In this document: piece after piece, positions 1 through 6,900 of the stretch
Layout of the letters: each line of letters starts with the position of its first letter
Position numbering within the stretch: position 1 is the stretch's first letter
DNA from: Chrysochromulina tobinii
Lineage: Eukaryota; Haptophyta; Prymnesiales; Chrysochromulinaceae
Length of the DNA stretch: 12,718 nt
Direction of reading: 5' to 3'
NCBI GenBank assembly: GCA_001275005.1
Contig: JWZX01002541.1
Span: forward strand, 1-12,718
Position numbers and translations under genes: made by a program
Notes under the pieces: model-generated
The model's input: the letters and a program-made list of their open reading frames with translations, nothing else
Told to the model about the DNA's origin: nothing
Database searches by the model: none

Positions 1-1569
1 GGCGCGGGCGGCGGCGCGGGCGGCGCGGGCGGCTCGGTCGACGCTTGCCACTCCTTGACTCGCGAGGCGTAGCGGAGTGTGTTGATCGAGTGCTCGCACG
101 AACCTGAGGCAGGACTGAGATTGGCGATCATGACGGTACGCGAGACCTTGCCGACGAACGAATCCTTGAGCACCTGCGTGAGCTTCGAGCCACGGAAGGG
201 CACGTGATCGTGCCCGGCGCCGAGCGCGCGGATGCACTCCTTGAGGCAGAGCAGGCTTTTGTTGATCTCAGCGCCGTCGAGCCGATTATTCTGATCGTCG
301 CTCTGCGCCTTGGCGGCCCACTCAGAGCCAGCAAGGTCGACGAGCGAGAGCTTGCATCGCTCGACGCCGTCCTGCCACGCCTGCGCCGCCGGCTCGCACA
401 CTGCAATCTGCAGGATGGCGTGCGAGCGAGAGGAGACCTCGTTCTGCGCGGTGGCGCGCGTAGTACGCTCCGCGCGTGCCATGAGCGAGAGCATCGCGTC
501 GGCCGTGGGCAGCTCGATCCACGAGAGCCCCACCATGCATTGTTGCCCTCTCTCGTCCTCCATCACCTGATGAAGGAGGTCATCGGAGGTCATCAGAGGC
601 AATCGGAGGTCATCATAGGCAATCAGAGGCAATCAGAGGCAATCAGAGGCAATCAGAGGATCGCTCGTCCTCGATCACCTCGAACTTGCGCTTCTTCGCG
701 AGGAGGTCGTAGCACTTGCCCCGGTAGATCTCGAAGAAGCCCGCACGCACGATGAGGGTCTGGCCGTGCCCGGCCGCCTCGGCGACGCACCGAAAGATCT
801 CCTCGGCCACGAGCCGGTACAAGCCCGCCGCATTGCCCGGGTGGCGCGCGCGCTCGCCCAGCCCCTCCATTGTCACGGTCTTGCCTGAGCCCGTCTGGCC
901 GTATGCGAAGCACGTGCCATGCCCGTTGCGCGTGCCGAAGAGCGCACGCACCATCGGGCGCAGTGCCTGCACGAAGATCTGCTCGTTGGTGGCGAGCTCG
1001 CCGAAGACGGCGTCGAAGCGGTACGTGTGGTTGTCCATCGCCTTCGAGAGATCGACCATCGTCTTGGGCTCATGCATGACGAGACTTGACGAAACCTCGG
1101 AGCTGCCGGCTGTCACCACGCCAAAGCCGCCCGCCTTGAGCTCATGCTCGAGCAACGGGCGCGCGCGCACGAAGACCGCGATGCGGCTCTCGCTGGGGGG
1201 CGGAGGAGGCGGCGCCACGGCCGGCAGCGACGAGCGGAATCGAACAATCATCCCCTGGAAGAGGCCGCTGTCGCCACTCTTGCGGTTCTGCTCAGCCCAC
1301 CGCTTGTCCTCCGGGCGCAACTTGATCGTCTCGAGCCGCGACTTGCGCTCCTCCTCCACTTGCTTGCGCACCTTCTCGCCCTCGCGCACGCCAACCGAGC
1401 TCCTCCGCCGAGGCGCGAGGGGGGTGCCGTTGCGCTCGCTGCCGCCCTCGCCCGACGGCGCCGATGGCGGCGGCCCCTCGCTCGCGCGCCTCCGCTGCAG
1501 CGAGGACTGCGAGTGCTCAGACGCTCCGCTGCGATGGGAGTCCACACGCTGCTCCGCCGCACGCCCGAA

Positions 1570-1608
<39 letters not shown>

Positions 1609-2496
1609 GCCGGGGGGGGACGCCCCCACTGGCAGAACGCACTCGGATGGAGCCTCCTCCTCATAGCCATCCTCGTACTCGATCCGGAAGGCGCCATCGG
1701 GCAGCAGCGCGATCACGGTGCACGGATGCCAGTACCCGAGCCGGTTCCAGTTGCCTTGCGCGCGGCTGCCGACGCGCAGCCCCTCGGCAGCCGTGGGCTC
1801 GCGCGATGGCGGCCGGCGCGCTGGAGGCGGCAGTGGTTTCTTTGGGGGCGGCGGCCGATCCGAGTCATCCGAGGCAGCCGGCACCGCAGCGCCCACACCC
1901 TGGCCCGGCCCGCCCATCCGGCTGGGGGGCACGCGCTCCTCGACGAGGCCGTCGTCGTACGTGAGCGTGTACGTGCCGTCCACGTTGATGCCGCTCACCG
2001 TCGCCGGGTGGTAGTACCCGAGACCGGCGTAGTCGGCGTGCACGCGGGCGCCGTCACGAAAGGCGCCCGGCGGACGCGCCACGAGCGGCTTCGGGGGCGC
2101 TCGTGGGCGCACAACCTCGCGCTCACGCGCGGGCTCACCATTTTCGTCGCCGTCGTCGGCGCCGTGGTGCGAGCTGCCGCCGCCCGGCTCGCACGACAGC
2201 GCATCGGCAACGTACTGAGCTGAGCGGTTCTCATCCGGTGGTAGCGGCGGCGGCGCCGCCGGTGCACCCTTCCATGCGTCGGGCAGTGTCGCATTGCCGT
2301 CAAAAGCGGAGTAGTCGGACTGCTGCGGACGGATCTGCTGGATTGGCACGGCCACTATGTTACTGCCGTCCTGGCATCGTACGTCAAACGAGCCATCGGC
2401 GCGCCGAGCGACCAGCCGGCCAGAGCGCCATGAGCCGAGCTCATCCTGAGCGCGCACGTGATCACCGAGTCTGAAGTCGTGGCGCATACTCCACAT
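1..2496 (-). CDS. Kinesin-13-family motor protein with N-terminal Tudor-like repeats (3' end outside window)
   Basis: Two exons are inferred, 2496-679 and 566-1, giving 794 visible residues that run off the left edge. Three Tudor/Agenet-like segments lie near residues 9-57, 145-193 and 240-291, the last two sharing a LGYxHP core. A polyglycine run follows at about 297-310, then a charged neck and a segment ending FQGMIVRFRSSLP that resembles the kinesin-13 neck. The motor spans about 438-779: P-loop GQTGSGKT (533-540), switch I NEVSSRSHA (from 648), switch II LVDLAGSE (681-688), then INKSLLCLKECIRAL, FRGSKLTQVLKDSF and NTLRYASRVKE. The HEPK..VDL loop and the ALKECIRAL-type helix are kinesin-13 hallmarks, so microtubule-end depolymerisation (spindle or flagellum) is the likely role. 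The visible end is a Pro/Ala-rich linker. The first ATG (2496) has a weak context; ATG 2487 (Met4) has A at -3 and may be used instead. An in-frame stop lies upstream near 2559. Family is confident; cellular role is inferred. Confidence 0.9.
567..678 (-). other. Spliceosomal intron in the kinesin gene
   Basis: On the minus strand the donor is GAG|GTGATC (intron begins at 678) and the acceptor is CATCAG|GTGATG (intron ends at 567). The length is 112 bp, phase 0. Splicing joins KFE to VMEDERGQQ, which matches the beta-strand and loop expected in kinesin-13 motors (compare LRVLEDGKQQ in animal KIF2 proteins). Retention would hit an in-frame TGA at 643-645. A short pyrimidine stretch (CCTCCTTC) precedes the acceptor, and CTGAT branch-site-like motifs recur inside. 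The exon sequence at both splice sites is duplicated: 680-661 and 568-549 match at 18 of 20 bases. Confidence 0.85.
581..660. repeat. 10-bp minisatellite, 8 units, filling the intron
   Basis: Eight contiguous 10-bp units of the form (C/A)ATCRGAGGY run exactly from 581 to 660. The last four are nearly identical (AATCAGAGGC, with A as the final base in the last); the earlier four are diverged, for example CATCGGAGGT and CATCATAGGC. Base 580 and the preceding bases look like a further decayed unit. On the transcribed strand most units contain CTGAT, which fits a YTNAY branch-site consensus. Confidence 0.93.
1571..1611. repeat. CCG/GGC triplet repeat encoding polyglycine
   Basis: A nearly pure CCG-type triplet run, with one interruption near 1606, reads as about 14 glycines in the kinesin frame on the minus strand. 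It sits between the third Tudor-like segment and the charged neck, so it is probably a flexible linker. Such runs slip easily in replication and are often mis-sized in assemblies. Confidence 0.9.
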
Positions 2497-2573
2497 GCAC
2501 TTTTGTCTCAGTCGAAGTTTGACCCAGCGGAACCTTGCCTCGTGAATTTGAAGGCCTCAAGAATTTGAAATCG

Positions 2574-2584
2574 ACGGGACCCGT
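2574..2584. promoter_or_regulatory. Palindrome ACGGGACCCGT, copy 1
   Basis: This perfect inverted repeat has 5-bp arms around one central base. It lies 78 bp upstream of the first ATG of the kinesin gene. An identical copy occurs at 2665-2675. The pairing and the position make it a candidate transcription-factor site for the kinesin promoter; that role is inference only. Confidence 0.4.
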
Positions 2585-2664
2585 TCACGTTCACGTTAAT
2601 TTGCCAACTCGGCAAGACGCACAGCCACAGGTCCCGTGGAGACACAACGTGGGGGCGCAGAGGG

Positions 2665-2675
2665 ACGGGACCCGT
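2665..2675. promoter_or_regulatory. Palindrome ACGGGACCCGT, copy 2
   Basis: This is identical to the copy at 2574-2584 and offset from it by 91 bp. The match extends one base on the left only within a GGGACGGGACCCGT context, so the two sites do not sit in a longer duplicated segment. It is a candidate regulatory site for the minus-strand kinesin gene, unproven. Confidence 0.4.
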
Positions 2676-2913
2676 ACAATTGTATCTAACGTTTCGACTG
2701 CGCTTGCTTGCTTGCTTGACGCAGAGCCGCCGTCGCGACCAGCCTCGCTGGGCTTTCCACTCAGGAAAATTGGGGGCGCTCATTGGGGGCGCTATCCTAG
2801 GGGCGCGTCGTCAGCATAACCCGGGCTTGTGCTCCTTGGACCTTGCGAACGATTCATGAGTAATTCATGAGGACATGAGCGAGTCAAGAGAGTCTGAGGT
2901 CTGGAGAGCCGCC

Positions 2914-2931
2914 CGCGCGCGCGCGCGCGCG
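2914..2931. repeat. CG dinucleotide tract, 9 units
   Basis: Eighteen bases of perfect alternating CG lie in the intergenic region. Alternating purine-pyrimidine tracts of this kind can adopt Z-DNA under negative supercoiling (established for CG repeats). No role is shown here. Confidence 0.9.
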
Positions 2932-3066
2932 AGACACTGAGGATTTTGGATTTTGGTCCGAACTCTCTAACGACTCTCTGGCACGGACACAGACTCCGAA
3001 TCACGGAAGTTACTCGGACGCAATACCAGTACAATTCAGAAATGCCTATAAAAGCCAAACAGTACG

Positions 3067-3648
3067 TCATACCTCGCTCGCGAAGACGTCGGTGCTCACC
3101 TTGCGCCAACGTTTAAACAATGTGCGTATGGTGTAGATGACCATGACCACTGTGAGGCCTAACATGAACTCCAACAGTAACCATGTGCCCTCCCCGGTCT
3201 TCTTGCGCTCCTTCTCCATCACCTTGCTATTGATCAGGAAGATGAAGACACCCACAATGGAGAGGAAGCACACAATGATGATCAAAAGCTCGCACACGTG
3301 TCCACAAGCCTTGCACGAGCACGCGCGGTCGAACACCACACCGCGCCTTAGCTCGACCTTGTAATAATTGCCTCCTGCCATCCGCCAGGCACTTGCTATT
3401 TCAGCGGTGTCTTCGCTCTTCTGAAGGTTCCGAAATTGATATTCTGAGGGTGAGACTCGATCGGTCCGGTGCTTCGGTGACAGGTTGGCACGCGACATCG
3501 GTGACGGGTGCGAGAAAAGAGGCCAGCGCGCACCAACCATCGGTCCAACCTTTCTGCCATCCTTTGTGCGAACATAATAGCCATCGCCTGATTTGTCGGA
3601 TACATCAGGATCGCTAAGGCGTGCTTCGAGTGCTCGAAGCAGTCCCAT
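3067..3648 (-). CDS. Small protein with Cys cluster and two C-terminal membrane segments, function unknown
   Basis: The protein has 193 residues and I do not recognise its family. The N-terminal 109 residues are hydrophilic, with a GYYVRTKDGRKVGP stretch near 23-36. A tight cysteine cluster C-x-C-x2-C-x3-C (C110, C112, C115, C119) directly precedes a first hydrophobic helix at about 121-139. A charged loop (about 140-155, KVMEKERKK) leads to a second helix at about 156-174 and a basic tail (RTLFKRWRK). The pattern is a two-pass or hairpin membrane anchor; the cysteines could bind metal, form disulfides or be acylated, and nothing decides between these. ATG 3648 has G at -3 and +4, a good context, and an in-frame TGA lies upstream. 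GAG|GTATGA at the stop resembles a splice donor, so a longer spliced form is possible. The gene is divergent from the ARM giant. Confidence 0.65.
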   Translation of the reverse strand: MGLLRALEARLSDPDVSDKSGDGYYVRTKDGRKVGPMVGARWPLFSHPSPMSRANLSPKHRTDRVSPSEYQFRNLQKSEDTAEIASAWRMAGGNYYKVELRRGVVFDRACSCKACGHVCELLIIIVCFLSIVGVFIFLINSKVMEKERKKTGEGTWLLLEFMLGLTVVMVIYTIRTLFKRWRKVSTDVFASEV

Positions 3649-3694
3649 AGCGATCGAGGCCGGGTCTGCACTGCTGGGCGGGCGTGAACTCCAT
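3614..3694 (-). other. Upstream ORF overlapping the start of the membrane-protein gene
   Basis: An ATG at 3694 opens 26 codons ending at TAG 3616-3614. It overlaps the first codons of the 193-residue ORF (ATG 3648) in another frame. Its context is weak (T at -3, G at +4), so leaky scanning to 3648 is plausible. If it is in the mRNA it should lower translation of the downstream protein; if transcription starts inside it, it has no role. Confidence 0.35.
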
Positions 3695-3914
3695 CAATCC
3701 GTTCGTTTGCGGAATTTCAACTTCGTGATTTCAAAAAGGGAATTCCAATCCAAGCTTTTATTTGCGAGCAGACCAGATGAAGTTTTCCCCCGTGTGATTC
3801 GTCGCACTTGAATATTTCCCAACCTGTACATTTTTGGATAAGCTCACCTCGCGGAGTCTAGTTTTTCGACTCGTCCAGCTCGCCTGGGGCAGCCCCCGCG
3901 CGGCGGCTGTCGTG
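3649..3914. promoter_or_regulatory. Divergent intergenic region, probable shared promoter zone
   Basis: These 266 bp separate the first ATG of the minus-strand membrane-protein gene from the first ATG of the plus-strand ARM gene, so both promoters and 5' UTRs must fit here unless there are unseen 5' exons. I see no clear TATA box. The stretch around 3710-3750 is AT-richer and has related GGAATTTC and GGGAATTCC motifs. The ARM frame is open back to about 3834, but only through a TTG, which is not expected to start translation here. Confidence 0.5.
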
Positions 3915-6900
3915 ATGGCGGCCCGCCGCATCAACGAACATGACATCAGACAAGCGGGTAGCATCCATCTGCTCATTGGTCAGCTCATCGATCAGGTCAA
4001 GGCTGGCAACACAGAGACGAAGGAGTATGGCTGCCAGCTGCTGCGCAGCCTAACCGACCAGCCCGCAAAGCTTGAGCTGCACTCTGACAAGAGCCGAAAC
4101 AGGGACCACTTTTCACTGGGCGCGACTGCAGCAAGCATGGATGACACCGGCATCGTGGCTGCCTCGCCAGGGCAGGAAAACAATGCTTTGAACTTAGAGG
4201 CCGCTACTGTAGATCACTGCGTCATGATTGCGCAGGCAGGAGGCATCAAGCCGCTCGTCGCGCTACTCAAGGAGGGCAGCGCAAATGGCCAACGCGATGC
4301 ATGCGGAGCGCTTGCCAATATTGCCCGAGGGCGCACCGAGTACCAGCAAAAAGTGGTCGACGCCGGTGGCGTGACTTCCATGGCTGCCCTGCTCCGCAAT
4401 GGTGATGCCTCCGCGGCAGAGCAAGCCGCAGCGGGTCTCGCTAGCATCTCGCAGTGCGTCGGAGCGCAGAAACTCATTATTTCGTCAGGCGCCGTGCCGC
4501 CTCTCGTCAACTTGCTGAAGGTCAACCAACGCTTCGAGGCGCAGATCCGCGCGGCCGAAGCGCTCGCCAACCTGGCCCAGAACAGCGACGAGGGCTGCGA
4601 GGCCGTCGCCAAGGCGGGTGCAATCCCACGGATTTTAGAGCTGCTGGGCACCGGGAAGGCCATGGAAGCTTGCTCGCGCGCGCTCGCAAAGCTCGCTCAT
4701 AGCAACGTGAACAACCAGAACGAGATCTGTAAGCTCGGCGGGATCGCAAAGCTGCTGCCACCGCTAAGTGGCGTGAATGTGGAGGCACAAGTGGCGGCGG
4801 CCTCGGCCCTCGCCGAGCTGGCGAGCGGCGAGCGCTGCCGTAAGCGGCAGGATGCGATCGCAAAATCAGGCGGCATCCGGCCACTGCTCCAGCTCGTCCA
4901 GTCACGATACAGCCCAGTTCAGTGTATGGCCCTGCACGCGCTCGCTGAGCTGACGACGAACAACCGTGAGAATCAAGACGCTATTGATGCGCTTGAAGGC
5001 TTGCCACCGCTCGTGCATCTCATCTCGGCCGGAGTCGCGCCACCGCAAGTGCAAACCTATGCCGCGCGCGCACTAGCAGCACTCGTCAAGCACAACGAGA
5101 AGAATCAGGACAAGGCGATGGATCAAGGCGCCATCTCGCTGCTCGTCTCATTGATCCGCCAGACGACCACTCCCTCCGTCGAGGCAGAGGTCGCAGGTGC
5201 GCTCTACTCTCTAGGCGAGGGCCATCCGAAGAACCAGAGCGCCATCATCTCCGCGGGCGCGATCCCTGTGCTCGTTGGTCTAATCGGCTCACGCTCGGAT
5301 CACGCGGCAAGGCTTTCCGCCAACGCGCTCTCTTCGCTCGGCCTCGACAATCACGACAGCCAAGCAGAGATGACTAAACTGCTCGTCAACCTGCTCACGA
5401 CCGCCAAGCGCGAGGCGACCCAAGAGCGTGCCGCCGCAGCGCTCTGGCGTTTTGGTGCGACAGAATCCGGGCGGTCAGGCCCTGATAGCTGCGTCGGGCG
5501 GCGCACAGCCCCTCGTGCGACTGCTTCGCGAAGGCGTAGAGAGCGCCAAGGCATTCGCGCTTTGGAGCCTCTCCCTTTGCATCACCGACGAGAATCGGCA
5601 AGTCATGATTGAGGCGGGCGTCATGGACCGCTCGTTGATCTGCTGACATCAGACGATGCGAGCGTGACGGAGCAGTCCGCAAGAGCCCTCGGCAAGCTCT
5701 GCTGCGCGGGAAGCAGCCCGGGGGAGCGTCGAAAGACCCTCGTCGCGGTTCAGAGTCATGGCGCCATTGCGCCTCTGGTGGCATTGCTGGACGGCCCAGT
5801 TATCGCAGCAAGGCAGCACGCGGCCGCAGCCTTGTCCGAGCTGGCCCTCGTACCAGGGCATCGCAAAGTTATCGAACTGTGCGGAGGCATCCCGCCACTT
5901 GTCAAGGTGCTCAACGATCCACATGCTGATGGTAAGACCAAAAAATATGCTGCAGCTGCAGTCGGACTGCTCTCGGTCGGGGAAGATACTGGCGACACAA
6001 ACCCGCCGCTGTCTCAGCAGCAGCAGCAGCAGCGGCAGCAGCAGCGGCAGCAGTCGGAGGGCTCAGAAACCACTTCGCCAGTACCAAGTCGGGTCTCTCA
6101 GTCCCTCGCAGGTTCGCCTGAGCTGAATTCGACGCTGTCACAGTCGGAATCCCCTACCATAGGAAGAGTGGCCGGTGCTCCGAAGCGTGGCCCCAGCCGC
6201 CAGATTACCATTGTTGCCGAGGGTGCGATTGCACCACTTGTAAACCTCTTGAGCAAAGGAGAAGCAGAGCAAGAGGAAGCCTCTGGTGCGCTTCGTGCGC
6301 TTGCAGATAATCCAGCCATCCGAAATGCCATCACAGAGTCGGGTGGCATCCGTCCACTCGTGATGATGCTCGGGGGTTCCAACCCTAAGGCACGTGAGAA
6401 TGCCGAAGGTGCACTCGTGCGCTTGTCCACCGAGATTGCCAATCGTGTGCTGATCATCCAGCAGTTGGTCGGCATGCTGCAGGATTCGAGCACCGCGGCG
6501 AGGGAGCAAGCTGCTGCTGCGATTGCGAATCTAGCCCGTGAGTCGACGGCCAACTGCACGAGCATCGTCGAGGCAGGTGGTATTCCGCCGCTACTCAGGC
6601 TACTGACAAGCGAGTCCGCAAAAGCCAAAGAGAACTCGGCCAGCGCCATCTCGCAGCTTGCGAGGGGCAGCCGTCCCAACCAGAATGCCATCGGCAAGGC
6701 CGGAGGGATCCCGCTCCTCGTTGGCACCCTCACGGCGTCCTCGTCAAACAAGGGAGGGGACGCGTCCCAGGGCCAGATCGAAACCATCGTGTTGCACACG
6801 ATCTGGAACTTGGCTAAGAAGAATTTTGCGAACCAAGTAGCGCTTGTCGAGGCGGGGGCGATCGCTCCTCTGGTCCAGATGCTCGGCAACGCAAGCGCAG

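Larger units (their letters stand above)
2497..3066. other. Intergenic region: kinesin promoter side and 3' flank of the small membrane-protein gene
   Basis: I see no convincing coding region here. Both flanking genes are on the minus strand, so this stretch should hold the 3' UTR of the gene ending at 3067 and the promoter and 5' UTR of the kinesin gene starting at 2496. It is unusually rich in short direct duplications: GAATTTGAA (2544, 2561), GTTCAC twice (2583-2594), CTTG four times (2703-2718), ATTGGGGGCGCT (2769, 2782), ATTCATGAG (2852, 2863) and GGATTTT twice (2941-2954). It also carries two copies of an 11-bp palindrome and a CG dinucleotide tract. Short ORFs crossing it have repeat-like, low-complexity composition and resemble nothing I know. 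Confidence 0.7.

Noticed and set aside
581-660. CRISPR-like or satellite array
   Set aside because: Units are 10 bp with no spacers and lie inside a spliceosomal intron, so it is a minisatellite.
1144-2223. 359-codon plus-strand ORF opposite the kinesin N-terminal region
   Set aside because: It is antisense to the Tudor-like and linker region. Its composition is Ala/Arg-rich low complexity from GC bias, and most plus-strand ORFs here open at non-ATG codons.
3047-3053. Plus-strand TATAAAA box
   Set aside because: It faces the antisense side of the minus-strand gene and is about 860 bp from the ARM start. No plus-strand gene begins near it.
3834-3914. N-terminal extension of the ARM protein from a TTG at 3834
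   Set aside because: TTG is not an expected eukaryotic start. The first in-frame ATG at 3915 has a good context and the ARM-type sequence begins after it.
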